A stretch of DNA of 64,000 nucleotides from Sphingobacteriales bacterium (GTDB lineage Bacteria > Bacteroidota > Bacteroidia > Sphingobacteriales > Sphingobacteriaceae), in NCBI GenBank assembly GCA_025353765.1, contig JANXOD010000024.1, positions 152,530 through 216,529 on the forward strand. Direction: 5' to 3'. Shown piece by piece: positions 23,975 through 33,430 of this stretch. Made by a program: the position numbers and the translations under genes. Numbering within the stretch: the stretch's first letter is position 1; the number at the start of each line of letters is the position of its first letter. The notes below the pieces were generated by a model. The model searched no databases, had not been told where the DNA came from, and was given only the letters and a program-made list of their open reading frames with translations.

Positions 23975-23982
23975 TATTTTTG
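23975..23982 (+). promoter_or_regulatory. Bacteroidota -7 element for lysS
   Basis: TATTTTTG fits TAnnTTTG and lies 15 bp before the ATG at 23998, so the leader would be very short. It overlaps the TTG start of the ORF track, which supports the ATG. Confidence 0.5.
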
Positions 23983-23997
23983 AACAAATTATCAAAA

Positions 23998-25719
23998 ATG
24001 AGCATAGGTTTATTTGAACAGGAAATATTACGCCGTGAGGCAATGGCAGAACTTCGCAAATTAGGAATTGATCCTTATCCTCCCGAAGCGTTTGAAGTGA
24101 ATGTAAATGCTCAGGATATAAAGGATAATTACGAACGCGATAAAACATCCTATAAAAACATCAGCTTTGCCGGCCGTATTATGAGCCGCCGTATTATGGG
24201 CAGCGCTTCCTTTGCCGAGCTTCAGGATTCAACCGGACGTATTCAGGCTTATATAAACCGGGATGAAATTTGTCCCGGAGAAGATAAAACACTTTACAAT
24301 ACCGTATTTAAAAAGCTGCTGGATATTGGCGATTTTATTGGCGTTAAAGGATATGTATTTACTACAAAAACAGGTGAAATATCTATCCACGTAAGTGAGA
24401 TGACTATTTTATCTAAATCTTTAAAGCCGCTTCCCATTGTAAAACGCGATGATGAAGGCCATGTGTATGATGGTTTTACAGATCCGGAAATGCGTTACCG
24501 CCAACGTTATGTAGATTTAACCGTTAATCCGGAATTCAAACATATTTTCATGAACCGTTCTAAGGTGATTAACACCATGCGGAATTATTTTGATAGCCAG
24601 GGATGGATGGAAGTAGAGACGCCAATACTTCAGCCGGTACATGGTGGTGCAGCAGCACGCCCCTTTGAAACACATCATAACACCTTAGATATGCCGCTTT
24701 TTTTACGGATAGCTAATGAACTTTATTTAAAAAGATTGATTGTTGCCGGCTTTGACGGAGTATATGAGTTTGGTAAAATGTTCCGTAATGAAGGGATGGA
24801 TCGCACCCATAATCCGGAATTTACCGCGATGGAAATTTATGTAGCCTATAAAGATTATATCTGGATGATGGCTATGGTGGAAGAATGCCTGGAAAAAGTA
24901 GCTTTGGCCGTTCACGGATCGTCCAAAGTTAAAGTGGCTGATCAGGAGATCGAATTTGCAGGACCATATGAAAAACTTTCTATGTATGATTCTATCAAAA
25001 AATATACGGGCATTGATGTTTCGGCAATGGATGAATCTGCTTTACGCCAAACCTGTAAAGATTTAAAGATCGAAATTGACCCTACCATGGGAAGAGGGAA
25101 ATTGATTGATGAAATTTTCAGCAAAAAAGTAGAAGAACATTTGATACAACCTACTTATATAACCGATTACCCCATTGAAATGACTCCCCTTGCTAAGAAA
25201 CATCGCAGCAAAGAAGGACTCGTTGAACGCTTTGAGCTTTTTGTAATGGGCAAAGAGATCGCTAATGCTTACACCGAGTTAAATGATCCGATTGATCAGC
25301 GTGAACGTTTGGAAGATCAGTTATTATTGGCCGGTCGTGGCGATGAAGAAGCCATGGCCATGGATGAAGATTTTCTGCGTGCTTTAGAATATGGAATGCC
25401 ACCAACATCTGGCCTGGGTATTGGTATTGATCGTTTAGTGATGCTCATGACTAACCAAAGCACCATACAGGAAGTGCTATTTTTCCCTCAAATGCGTCCT
25501 GAAAAGAAAGCTAAACTGCCAAGTCTTGAAGATTTTATTGCTATTGGTGTTCCGGCAGAATGGGTACCGGTGATTCAAAAAATGGGATTTAATACTGTAG
25601 AAGAATTAAAAGCAGCTAACCCCAATAAAGTATTTAATGATCTGGGCGGAATGCGCAAGAAAATGAAACTGGAAATTACCATGCCGCAAAAAGAGGTGGT
25701 GATGGAATGGTTTAGCTAG
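23998..25719 (+). CDS. lysS: Lysine-tRNA ligase, class II
   Basis: Charges tRNA-Lys with lysine. The N-terminal OB-fold anticodon-binding domain (residues about 50-160, including [21 protein letters not shown]) is followed by the class II catalytic core: motif 1 region [18 protein letters not shown], motif 2 [20 protein letters not shown] and motif 3 [16 protein letters not shown]-terminal extension ([19 protein letters not shown] ... [15 protein letters not shown]) gives 573 residues and is typical of Bacteroidota Lys[18 protein letters not shown] at 23998 is chosen over the TTG at 23980. Confidence 0.97.
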   Translation: MSIGLFEQEILRREAMAELRKLGIDPYPPEAFEVNVNAQDIKDNYERDKTSYKNISFAGRIMSRRIMGSASFAELQDSTGRIQAYINRDEICPGEDKTLYNTVFKKLLDIGDFIGVKGYVFTTKTGEISIHVSEMTILSKSLKPLPIVKRDDEGHVYDGFTDPEMRYRQRYVDLTVNPEFKHIFMNRSKVINTMRNYFDSQGWMEVETPILQPVHGGAAARPFETHHNTLDMPLFLRIANELYLKRLIVAGFDGVYEFGKMFRNEGMDRTHNPEFTAMEIYVAYKDYIWMMAMVEECLEKVALAVHGSSKVKVADQEIEFAGPYEKLSMYDSIKKYTGIDVSAMDESALRQTCKDLKIEIDPTMGRGKLIDEIFSKKVEEHLIQPTYITDYPIEMTPLAKKHRSKEGLVERFELFVMGKEIANAYTELNDPIDQRERLEDQLLLAGRGDEEAMAMDEDFLRALEYGMPPTSGLGIGIDRLVMLMTNQSTIQEVLFFPQMRPEKKAKLPSLEDFIAIGVPAEWVPVIQKMGFNTVEELKAANPNKVFNDLGGMRKKMKLEITMPQKEVVMEWFS

Positions 25720-25746
25720 GTTTCAAACTATATTTAAATAATAAAA

Positions 25747-26226
25747 ATGTTACTACCAGCAGTTATAATTTCAATCCTGGTTATTTTAACCATCGTTGTT
25801 ACTATTTTCTTAGTAAAACGTAGTCCCAATGCTTTGAAATATTCTGTAAAAGTTTGGTTAACAAGCGTCTTAATATCGCCTATTGCTATAATTATAGTTT
25901 GGAAAGCTAAGGATGAATATATTTTTGTTTCTATGATAATGGGACTTATACTCTCTTTCCCTGGCTGGCTTGTATTTTATTTAACAACAATCTCAGTTAA
26001 TAAGAGTACTTGGACAATATTTCAAAAGAAAAGTATGTTAATTTTAATAGGTATTTTATTAATAACAGTTACAATTTATATTCCTTCTCCAATATTAGTA
26101 AATTCTTCATCAGAAACTATAAATTCAATACTTGGATATACATCAATTACTATTTTAGGAATTATAGTTTACAAACTAGAAAACCCTGAGGAAAATCATG
26201 ATAAGTCTATTGAACCGATAAATTAA
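25747..26226 (+). CDS. Small integral membrane protein, function unknown
   Basis: A 159-residue protein made mostly of hydrophobic segments: about residues 3-23, 35-52, 59-80, 91-112 and 128-145, so four to five membrane helices. It has a short charged C-terminal tail (KLENPEENHDKSIEPIN). No motif is recognised. It follows lysS by 27 bp on the same strand and could be co-transcribed. Confidence 0.65.
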   Translation: MLLPAVIISILVILTIVVTIFLVKRSPNALKYSVKVWLTSVLISPIAIIIVWKAKDEYIFVSMIMGLILSFPGWLVFYLTTISVNKSTWTIFQKKSMLILIGILLITVTIYIPSPILVNSSSETINSILGYTSITILGIIVYKLENPEENHDKSIEPIN

Positions 26227-26258
26227 CAATCCGCTTTTTTAGTTTAATATATAGGCTT

Positions 26259-26801
26259 TTACCGATATCCCCTCACCTGCTGTTGTTTATCCATTTGGCC
26301 CATTTGGTCTTTCATCATCTTAATCTGATCGGCCAGTAATTTATTTTTATCCGCTTTTTTAGCCTCCTGAAGGTACAAGGTTGCTTCGCGTTTATTCCGC
26401 TTAGCCATGGCAATTCCGGCTAAACTCAACTTAGCCAAAGCAACATTATGATCCATGGTCATACCCAGAGTAAGTGCTCTTTTAAAGTATTTTTCTGATT
26501 GTAAAGGTGCCTTACGAGATTCTATTAATCCGATCAATAAATTATAATACCCATGTTGTCCTTTAACCAGCTGCTTTTCATAATCGGTTATTTTGCCTAA
26601 CCATAAACTGGCTTTTTCCATATTTTCCTTTCTTAGGAAATATTGGGCAATCAGCATATTCTCATTGAAGAAATAAGTTACTGCAATTAGCAGAGCAACA
26701 AAAATCAATGGAATGCCCCATCCCCAATATCCAAAAACTATTAATGTTATTGCTGCACCTAAAACGGTAGATGCGAGGATCAATCTTATATAATTAGGCA
26801 T
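26259..26801 (-). CDS. Membrane protein with two TM helices and TPR-like repeats
   Basis: A 180-residue protein. Two adjacent membrane segments (residues about 5-24 and 29-46) are followed by a cytoplasmic helical region with TPR-like spacing (YNLLIGLIESRKAPLQSEKYFKRALTLGM and NVALAKLSLAGIAMAKRNKREATLYLQEAKKAD) and a Gln/Met-rich tail. I do not know a named family. It is convergent with the previous gene and divergent from ung. Confidence 0.72.
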   Translation of the reverse strand: MPNYIRLILASTVLGAAITLIVFGYWGWGIPLIFVALLIAVTYFFNENMLIAQYFLRKENMEKASLWLGKITDYEKQLVKGQHGYYNLLIGLIESRKAPLQSEKYFKRALTLGMTMDHNVALAKLSLAGIAMAKRNKREATLYLQEAKKADKNKLLADQIKMMKDQMGQMDKQQQVRGYR

Positions 26802-26884
26802 TGTCTTATTTTATTAAAATATTAAATTTGTGGATGCAAATATCCATTTATTTGCCCGTTTAAGCAATATCTATCTGATAAAAT

Positions 26885-27562
26885 ATGGCCATTCAACTCG
26901 AAAAAAGCTGGAAAGAAGCTTTAGGTGAAGAATTTGAAAAAGATTACATGAAATCCTTGCGTTCTTTTTTGCAGGAAGAGCAATCTAACGGCCGTGTAGT
27001 CTATCCTCCAAACAAGTTTATATTTAATGCTTTTGAACACACCCCGTTTGATAAAGTTAAAGTTGTAATCCTCGGACAAGATCCTTATCATGGTGCAAAC
27101 CAGGCTCATGGACTTTCTTTTTCAGTACAAAAAGGAGTAGGATTTCCTCCATCCTTACAAAATATTTTCAAAGAACTGCAAAAGGAAATTCCGGATTATA
27201 AGTATCCTACACATGGAGATTTAACAAAATGGGCAGACCAGGGAGTTTTATTATTAAATGCAACTTTAACTGTACAATCAAATACCGCCGGGTCACATCA
27301 AAAAAAAGGCTGGGAGTTATTCACAGACAGGGCAATTAAAGAACTATCTGATAAAAAAAGTGGCATTGTATTTTTGCTTTGGGGGAAATATGCGCAAGCA
27401 AAGGCTGAACTCATAGATGAAAAAAAACATTTCATTTTAAAAGCAGCTCATCCTTCTCCTTTTTCGGCACATAATGGGTTTTTTGGATGTAATCATTTTA
27501 TTAAAACAAATGAATTGCTCATAAAAAGCGGACAGAAGCCTATTGATTGGCAAATAGATTAG
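26885..27562 (+). CDS. ung: Uracil-DNA glycosylase, family 1
   Basis: Removes uracil from DNA, starting base-excision repair. The water-activating loop VVILGQDPYHGANQAHGLSFSV holds the catalytic Asp, and the DNA-intercalating loop AAHPSPFSAHNGFFGCNHF contains the second catalytic motif. FKELQKEIPDYKYPTHGDLTKWADQGVLLLNATLTV is also typical. The length of 225 aa is standard. Its stop overlaps that of the convergent Lrp gene by 4 bp. Confidence 0.97.
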   Translation: MAIQLEKSWKEALGEEFEKDYMKSLRSFLQEEQSNGRVVYPPNKFIFNAFEHTPFDKVKVVILGQDPYHGANQAHGLSFSVQKGVGFPPSLQNIFKELQKEIPDYKYPTHGDLTKWADQGVLLLNATLTVQSNTAGSHQKKGWELFTDRAIKELSDKKSGIVFLLWGKYAQAKAELIDEKKHFILKAAHPSPFSAHNGFFGCNHFIKTNELLIKSGQKPIDWQID

Positions 27563-28029
27563 TACTCCAAAGGTATTGCCGGCTCCTTCTTATTGGTAGA
27601 CATGATCATCATGGTTTGAAAAGTCTTTACCACACTGATCTTGCTAATTTTATCCATAATTAAACGTTCATAGGATTTGATATCTTTTACATATACTTTC
27701 AGAAGAAAATCACACTGCCCGGTTACATGATGACATTCTGTGATCTCTTTAATAGCTTGTACTTCTACTAAAAAAACCTGTATAGTATTATTTTTATGAA
27801 AATCTAACTGAATTTGAATAAAGGTCTTAATTCCTAAACCCAAAAGTTCTTCATCAACCAGAGCATGATAACTTTTAATATAACCTGCATTCTCCAATTT
27901 CCTAACCCGTTCAAGAGTTGGAGCAGGAGATAATCCAACTTCGCTAGAAAGCTGAAGATTGGTAATCCGCCCGTTCTCCTGCATAATCTTAAGAATTCGT
28001 AAATCTATTTTATCTAATTCAGCAGCCAT
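27559..28029 (-). CDS. Lrp/AsnC family transcriptional regulator
   Basis: A 156-residue feast/famine regulator: N-terminal HTH (LDKIDLRILKIMQENGRITNLQLSSEVGLSPAPTLERVRKLENAGYI) and a C-terminal RAM/AsnC ligand-binding domain (VQAIKEITECHHVTGQCDFLLKVYVKDIKSYERLI). MAAELDKIDLRIL at 28029 is the usual Lrp N-terminus; the longer ORF-track N-terminus (23 extra residues) is unlikely. It diverges from the mntR-type operon, with about 125 bp between the two starts. The ligand and targets are unknown. Confidence 0.94.
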   Translation of the reverse strand: MAAELDKIDLRILKIMQENGRITNLQLSSEVGLSPAPTLERVRKLENAGYIKSYHALVDEELLGLGIKTFIQIQLDFHKNNTIQVFLVEVQAIKEITECHHVTGQCDFLLKVYVKDIKSYERLIMDKISKISVVKTFQTMMIMSTNKKEPAIPLEY

Positions 28030-28118
28030 ATTTATCAAAAATAAGTTATTAAAGCCACAACCAAATAATATTTCTTCATAAGTGACTTTTCTTAGCATAA
28101 ATTTTACAAAAGAATAAA

Positions 28119-28134
28119 TTTAGGTTAATCTAAA
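28119..28134 (+). promoter_or_regulatory. DtxR/MntR-type operator upstream of the metal operon
   Basis: TTTAGGTTAATCTAAA is a near-perfect palindrome (7 of 8 pairs) 21 bp before the regulator ATG. It resembles the first part of the DtxR/IdeR box TTAGGTTAGCCTAACCTAA. The context (a DtxR-family gene directly after it) supports autoregulation. Confidence 0.7.
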
Positions 28135-28155
28135 AAAATAATTAGATTCGCTTAA

Positions 28156-28812
28156 ATGTATTCATTTACCGAAGAGAATTATTTAAAAGCCATTTATCAT
28201 TTAAGTAATAACACCGAAGCCGGAGTTAGCACGAATGCTATTGCAGAGTTAATTAATACCAAGGCAGCTTCTGTTACAGATATGCTCAAAAAACTATCTG
28301 ACAAAGAGCTTATTAATTATATCAAATACCAGGGTGTTACGTTAACGGAAAGTGGTAAAAAAGCGGCTGTAAGTATCATCAGAAAACACCGTTTATGGGA
28401 AGTATTTTTAGTTAAAAAGTTAGGCTTTAAATGGGATGAAGTTCATGATATTGCAGAAGAACTGGAACACATTAATTCAACAGTATTGATTGACAGGTTG
28501 GATGATTTTCTGGGAAATCCGGAAGTTGATCCTCATGGTGATCCTATACCTGATAAAAATGGTCTTTTTCAGCATAAAAAGTTGATAAGTATAGTGAGAA
28601 TGAAAATCGGCCAAAAAGGAGTAATCTCTGGAGTTGGTGAGCATTCATCCCTCTTTTTAAAGCATTTAGAAAAATCTGATTTAACGCTAGGAACAGATAT
28701 AACAATTAAGGAAGTGGTAGAATTTGATGGTTCTGTACTGCTTTTGATAGATAATAACAAAGAAATTACTATAAGCAGAGAAGTTGCAAAAAACATATTA
28801 GTTGTATTATGA
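28156..28812 (+). CDS. mntR: Metal-dependent transcriptional regulator, DtxR/MntR family
   Basis: A 218-residue repressor with a winged helix (FTEENYLKAIYHLSNNTEAGVSTNAIAELINTKAASVTDMLKKLSDKELI), a dimerisation/metal-binding domain (RLWEVFLVKKLGFKWDEVHDIAEELEHI, with GNPEVDPHGDPIPDKNG) and a C-terminal SH3-like FeoA domain (IGQKGVISGVGEHSSLFLKHLEK). The three-domain layout is that of DtxR/IdeR-type regulators and not the short MntR. It overlaps mntH by 4 bp (ATGA) and therefore probably controls that operon in response to Mn2+ or Fe2+. The metal is inferred from the transporter. Confidence 0.9.
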   Translation: MYSFTEENYLKAIYHLSNNTEAGVSTNAIAELINTKAASVTDMLKKLSDKELINYIKYQGVTLTESGKKAAVSIIRKHRLWEVFLVKKLGFKWDEVHDIAEELEHINSTVLIDRLDDFLGNPEVDPHGDPIPDKNGLFQHKKLISIVRMKIGQKGVISGVGEHSSLFLKHLEKSDLTLGTDITIKEVVEFDGSVLLLIDNNKEITISREVAKNILVVL

Positions 28813-30686
28813 GCGGTTCAAATAATAGCGAATCTTTAAGTGAAGTGCATGGTTCTGTAGCTACATCCGGCAAAACCGGCTGGAGAAAATTAATGGCTTT
28901 CGTTGGTCCGGCTTATTTAGTAAGTGTGGGTTACATGGATCCGGGGAATTGGGCAACAGACATTGCAGGAGGTAGTCAATTTGGATATAAGTTGATATGG
29001 GTCCTACTTATGTCAAACTTAATAGCTCTATTGTTGCAATCATTAAGTGCCCGTTTAGGAATTGTAAGAGGACTTGATTTGGCACAAGCATCCAGAAAGG
29101 CATATCCACGTTTTGTAAATTATCCATTATATGTACTTGCACAAATAGCAATTATAGCTTGTGATCTTGCTGAAATCATTGGTATGGCTATTGGCTTGAA
29201 TCTATTATTTGGTCTTCCTTTAATCTGGGGCATATCCATCACCATATTCGACACCTTTCTACTGCTCTTCCTGATGAACAAAGGAATGCGGATGATGGAA
29301 GTTTTCATTATTTCCATGGTGTTTATTGTAGCTGTCTCTTTTTTAACAGAAATGTTTATTGTACAACCCAATGTTGGCGAAGTTCTGTCCGGTTTTAAGC
29401 CTTCTATTTTATCAGGAAATGCATTATATATAGCTATTGGGATAATTGGCGCTACTGTAATGCCTCATAATTTATACCTGCATTCATCATTAGTACAAAC
29501 TCGAAAAATTACCCGGACAGGAAAAGGAATAAAAGATGCCCTGAAATATAATTTTATAGATACTACAGTTGCACTTAACCTGGCTTTTTTTGTGAATGCA
29601 GCTATTTTAATACTTGCTGCAGCCGCTTTTTACAAAAACGGTTTGTTTGAAGTTGCTGAAATAAAAGATGCCTATAAACTATTGGAAAATATTTTTGGTT
29701 CTCTTGCTCCCAAGCTCTTTGCAATTGCTTTAATAGCTTCCGGTCAGAGTTCTACCATTACAGGAACACTAGCAGGCCAAATTGTGATGGAAGGACATTT
29801 AAATTTGCGTATCCGGCCTTGGTTAAGACGCTTATTAACACGATTGTTAGCTATTATTCCTGCCTTCTTCACCATTCTGTATTGGGGTGAAGAAGCCTTG
29901 GGAGGTTTACTGGTATTAAGTCAGGTAGTGCTTAGTTTACAACTCGGATTTGCTGTTATTCCTTTAATACATTTTAATTCTGATAAGGTTAAGATGAAAG
30001 AATATACTATAAAAACCTGGGTTAAAATATTGGCCTGGTTAAGTGCTTTCATCATTGTCGGCCTTAATGTTAAACTGGTAGCACAGGAAATAACAGGCTG
30101 GGTCGCAAATGCTCAAGGTAATTTATGGTGGATATATTTTATAGTTATCCCTGTGATAATTGCTGTGAGCATACTTTTATTGTATATCATTTTCTTGCCT
30201 TTCTTTAAAAAACCGGAGAGAGATATCTCAAATGTTCCGCATGGCAAAGCCTTAGAGATAGGAAATATTGAGTCTATCGAATACCATGCGATTGGGATAA
30301 CTGTAGATTTCTCTGTAAAAGATAAAAATACAATCAGGTACGCTTTAATCCAAGGAGGAAAAGATGCCGTTTATCACTTAATCCATGTGGTAGAAACTGC
30401 CGGAGCCTGGTATCATAAAGAAAAAGTATTGGATTTGGAAACCCAAAGTGATATAGATAATCTGGAAAAATACCGAAAAAATCTTTCGGAATTAGGCTAC
30501 AAGGCCGAAATATCTATTGGCTATGGTATAGCAGCTAAGGCTATTGCAAACGTTGTAAAAAATAAAAAATTAGATTTACTTGTTATGGGGGCTCATGGCC
30601 ATAAAGGGATTAGTGATTTGGTATTTGGAACTACAGTAAATACCGTAAGGCACAAAGTAAACGTTCCTATACTAATTATAAAATAA
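28809..30686 (+). CDS. mntH: NRAMP-type divalent metal transporter fused to a C-terminal UspA domain
   Basis: A proton-coupled Mn2+/Fe2+ importer in the inner membrane, 625 residues. The NRAMP part (residues about 20-465, eleven or so TM helices) has YMDPGNWATDIAGG with the TM1 metal ligands and MPHNLYLHSSLVQTRKI in TM6, plus the transport signature GQSSTITGTLAGQIVMEG. After the last helix a cytoplasmic universal-stress-protein domain follows (residues about 490-625) with the ATP-binding motif LLVMGAHGHKGISDLVFGTT. The Usp domain may tie transport to energy or nucleotide state. Overlaps mntR (ATGA) and the following barrel gene (TAATG). Confidence 0.95.
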   Translation: MSGSNNSESLSEVHGSVATSGKTGWRKLMAFVGPAYLVSVGYMDPGNWATDIAGGSQFGYKLIWVLLMSNLIALLLQSLSARLGIVRGLDLAQASRKAYPRFVNYPLYVLAQIAIIACDLAEIIGMAIGLNLLFGLPLIWGISITIFDTFLLLFLMNKGMRMMEVFIISMVFIVAVSFLTEMFIVQPNVGEVLSGFKPSILSGNALYIAIGIIGATVMPHNLYLHSSLVQTRKITRTGKGIKDALKYNFIDTTVALNLAFFVNAAILILAAAAFYKNGLFEVAEIKDAYKLLENIFGSLAPKLFAIALIASGQSSTITGTLAGQIVMEGHLNLRIRPWLRRLLTRLLAIIPAFFTILYWGEEALGGLLVLSQVVLSLQLGFAVIPLIHFNSDKVKMKEYTIKTWVKILAWLSAFIIVGLNVKLVAQEITGWVANAQGNLWWIYFIVIPVIIAVSILLLYIIFLPFFKKPERDISNVPHGKALEIGNIESIEYHAIGITVDFSVKDKNTIRYALIQGGKDAVYHLIHVVETAGAWYHKEKVLDLETQSDIDNLEKYRKNLSELGYKAEISIGYGIAAKAIANVVKNKKLDLLVMGAHGHKGISDLVFGTTVNTVRHKVNVPILIIK

Positions 30687-31531
30687 TGAACAAAAGTATT
30701 TGCCTTACAATAGTAACGAGTTTAATATCCTTATTGGGTTATGCTCAACAGCCTGATTCTATAAAAAAGTGCTATCATATTTTCAATCCTGTTCCTAAAA
30801 AAGAAATGAGGGAAATGCAAACGGATAGGCCTGATTTTACAGAAAGTCCTTATACTGTAGACGCCGGGCATTTTCAATATGAAACTGATGCTTTTAAAAT
30901 AGTTAAAAACAAAGATGGTGACATACTTAATACCCAGTTTTTTTACAATGTGGCGAATATTAAGATGGGAATTACCAATAGTACAGACCTGCAGTTAATT
31001 GTGGAGTCTTTTGTGACAAACAAAACTAAAAATACCCTTACAAACAACATTGCTGAATCTTCCGGATTGGGTGATCTTACTTTACGACTGAAACAGAATA
31101 TATGGGGCAATAACGGATCAGGAAAAACAGCTTTTGGCATTATGCCATACCTAAATATTCCAACGTCTAAATCATCCAACGATAAACGAGTTGATGGTGG
31201 CGTAATCATTCCTTTTACATTAGAACTGGGAAATAAATGGGATTTTGGTACAGAGGTAAACATAAGTCTGGTAAAAAATGACCAAAGCAAATCATACCAT
31301 AGTGAATTATTAAATTCTCTCACTTTAGACAAGGAGCTTTCTCAAAAATTTAGTACCTATATAGAAAGCTATTCCATTTATAATTTTAAGGATGAGCAAT
31401 TTGATGTATATGCAGATACAGGCTTGATCTATTCCTTATCAAATAACTTCAAAATAGATACTGGTTTAAACTATGGCTTAACCAAAAGCTCAGATAAAGT
31501 TTACTTTGTAGGATTTTCTTTCAGATATTAG
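30686..31531 (+). CDS. Outer-membrane transporter-like beta-barrel (MetA-pathway-of-phenol-degradation type)
   Basis: A 281-residue exported protein: signal peptide (MNKSICLTIVTSLISLLGYAQQ), then EMQTDRPDFTESPYTVDAGHFQYETDAFKI, the usual start of the Phenol_MetA_deg outer-membrane family, beta-strand-rich repeats and a C-terminal YFVGFSFRY. Translationally coupled to mntH (one-base overlap, TAATG), so it is likely to be an outer-membrane pore or channel that supplies the metal to the inner-membrane importer. That role is inferred from position and is not established for the family. Confidence 0.83.
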   Translation: MNKSICLTIVTSLISLLGYAQQPDSIKKCYHIFNPVPKKEMREMQTDRPDFTESPYTVDAGHFQYETDAFKIVKNKDGDILNTQFFYNVANIKMGITNSTDLQLIVESFVTNKTKNTLTNNIAESSGLGDLTLRLKQNIWGNNGSGKTAFGIMPYLNIPTSKSSNDKRVDGGVIIPFTLELGNKWDFGTEVNISLVKNDQSKSYHSELLNSLTLDKELSQKFSTYIESYSIYNFKDEQFDVYADTGLIYSLSNNFKIDTGLNYGLTKSSDKVYFVGFSFRY

Positions 31532-31547
31532 CATTTTGATTAGTGTT

Positions 31548-31997
31548 ATGGGAAGCGATTTAAACATCCGAAATAAAAAGGCATATTTTGAATATCATAT
31601 TCTTGATAAATATACTGCCGGAATAAAGCTTTTAGGAACAGAAATAAAATCTATTAGAGAAGGAAAAGCGAATATAAATGATGCTTTTTGTACCTTCTTA
31701 ACAGATGGATTATATGTTCGCAACATGCATATTGCAGAATACTCACACGGTTCTTTTTATAATCACGAATCTAAACGTGACAGGCCTTTATTGTTAAACA
31801 AAAAAGAACTTGAAAAACTAAAAACCAAAATTCAGGAAAAAGGTTTTACAATCGTTCCTCTTCACTTATTTATCAGCGATCGCGGATTTGCTAAATTAGA
31901 AATTGGCCTTGCTCAGGGAAAGAAGATCTACGATAAACGGGAAACCATGAAAGACCGCGATGCCAAGATTGAAATGGACAGGGCGATGAAAAGGTAA
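31548..31997 (+). CDS. smpB: tmRNA-binding protein SmpB
   Basis: Binds tmRNA and brings it to stalled ribosomes (trans-translation). 149 residues: DLNIRNKKAYFEYHILDKYTAGIKLLGTEIKSIREGKANI, FYNHESKRDRPLLLNKKEL, and the positively charged tail KKIYDKRETMKDRDAKIEMDRAMKR. The ATG at 31548 (MGSDLNIRNKK) is chosen over the TTG of the ORF track. The ssrA gene was not seen in this window. Its start lies 16 bp after the barrel gene. Confidence 0.96.
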   Translation: MGSDLNIRNKKAYFEYHILDKYTAGIKLLGTEIKSIREGKANINDAFCTFLTDGLYVRNMHIAEYSHGSFYNHESKRDRPLLLNKKELEKLKTKIQEKGFTIVPLHLFISDRGFAKLEIGLAQGKKIYDKRETMKDRDAKIEMDRAMKR

Positions 31998-32018
31998 TAA
32001 TTATGTAATTCTGATAGC

Positions 32019-33350
32019 ATGGGGGTAAATATGTGGCCAAGAAGAAAATTTATACAACAAACTGCCCTCACAACAGTTGGCCTATTACTTGCACCGTCAT
32101 TAAAAGATTTTGCCAGAGCTGATAATAACTACTGGTTTGTTCCTACTGCATTACAAGTCGAAATGTATAAAGCAGCCATTGCAATTGCAAAAAAGAAAGT
32201 ACGTGGCGGGGCCAGTGAACCTATATTTAAAAAACCCTTTTTAGATGCTGCATTTAATGGGAATATTTTTTTGTGGGATACCTGCTTTATCGCCTCTTAT
32301 GCTAAATACCATCAGAATGAATTGCCCATTGCAAATGCATTAGATAATTTTTATAATCTGCAGGAAGATGACGGTTTTATATGCCGGGAGTATACCAGAG
32401 AAGGTAAGGCTATGTGGCCAAAGGAACATCCGGTAAGCATTAATCCGCCTTTACTTGCTTTTGCAGAACTAGAATTATACAGTCAGGTAAAAAATAAACA
32501 GCGTTTACAAAAAGTGTATCCTTCATTAAAGAAATTCTATCATTTTTTAGCGGAGCATTACTGCATGGATGATAAGCTTTTCTTTAGCGATGCTTTTGGC
32601 TCGGGTATGGATAATATCCCACGCTATCCCGAGGGTTGGCAGGATGATGGCAAAGGCATTGCCCTAAAAAATTTATTCCCTGAATTTTTTAAGTATGAAG
32701 GCTTAAGCTCATTATGGAACAGACAAGGTCGTACAGTAGATTTTTCTGCACAAATGGCTTTATTTGCCGAGAATTTAACAACCATTGCTCAACTGATCAA
32801 TAAAAAGCAAGATATAGCCGCTTACCGGCAATTGTACAATGAAACAAAAGAAGCCATCAATCAATTATGCTGGGATGAGACAGATGGATTTTATTACGAT
32901 CTGGGTTATGGCAAACAGATAAAACGAAAACACATTGGAATGTTTTGGGTATTGATGGCTGGCATTGTTCCCCATGGTAAATTAAACAAAGTAATCTCTA
33001 ATTTAACTAACACAAATCAGTTCTGGCGAAAATTTCCTCTTGCAAGCTATTCTGCTGATCAACCCGGGTTTTCAAGTTTGGGTACATATTGGCTGGGTAG
33101 TGTTTGGGCGCCTACCAATTATATGGTCATAAAAGGATTGATGCGGTATAATCAAAAACAATTGGCAACTAAACTTGCTAAGCAATATTACTGGTGTGTT
33201 GCAGAAGTATATAAAAAAACAAAAACTTTTTGGGAAAACTATGCCCCTGATTCTCTTATGCCAGGCAACCAGGCAAGGCCGGATTTTTGCGGCTGGACAG
33301 CAATTCCTCCGGTGACATTATATCGTGAATTTACAAGGAATATAAAATAA
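32019..33350 (+). CDS. Tat-exported MGH1-type glycoside hydrolase (alpha/alpha toroid)
   Basis: A 443-residue protein with a twin-arginine signal (WPRRKFIQQTALTTVGLLLAP). The rest resembles the MGH1/GH63-type (alpha/alpha)6 toroid found in mannosylglycerate hydrolases and trehalase/glucosidase-like enzymes. Marks include FLWDTCFIASYAKYHQ (substrate-binding motif), SFGSGMDN-like FSDAFGSGMDNIPRY with a possible acidic catalytic residue, VDFSAQMALFAENLTTIAQ, FYYDLGYG and YWLGSVWAPTNYMVIKGLMRY. The start may be M at 32031. The substrate (a trehalose- or glucosylglycerate-like glucoside) cannot be told from the sequence. Confidence 0.82.
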   Translation: MGVNMWPRRKFIQQTALTTVGLLLAPSLKDFARADNNYWFVPTALQVEMYKAAIAIAKKKVRGGASEPIFKKPFLDAAFNGNIFLWDTCFIASYAKYHQNELPIANALDNFYNLQEDDGFICREYTREGKAMWPKEHPVSINPPLLAFAELELYSQVKNKQRLQKVYPSLKKFYHFLAEHYCMDDKLFFSDAFGSGMDNIPRYPEGWQDDGKGIALKNLFPEFFKYEGLSSLWNRQGRTVDFSAQMALFAENLTTIAQLINKKQDIAAYRQLYNETKEAINQLCWDETDGFYYDLGYGKQIKRKHIGMFWVLMAGIVPHGKLNKVISNLTNTNQFWRKFPLASYSADQPGFSSLGTYWLGSVWAPTNYMVIKGLMRYNQKQLATKLAKQYYWCVAEVYKKTKTFWENYAPDSLMPGNQARPDFCGWTAIPPVTLYREFTRNIK

Positions 33351-33430
33351 TAAAACCACTGCTACCATTCTAATTATTGAAATAGCTTACATCAAAAATA
33401 TATGTAAAATGCTAATTCAGACTTAAACTA

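Noticed and set aside
28809-30686. Two separate genes for NRAMP and Usp
   Set aside because: A single uninterrupted reading frame covers both domains with no internal start context that would favour a split.
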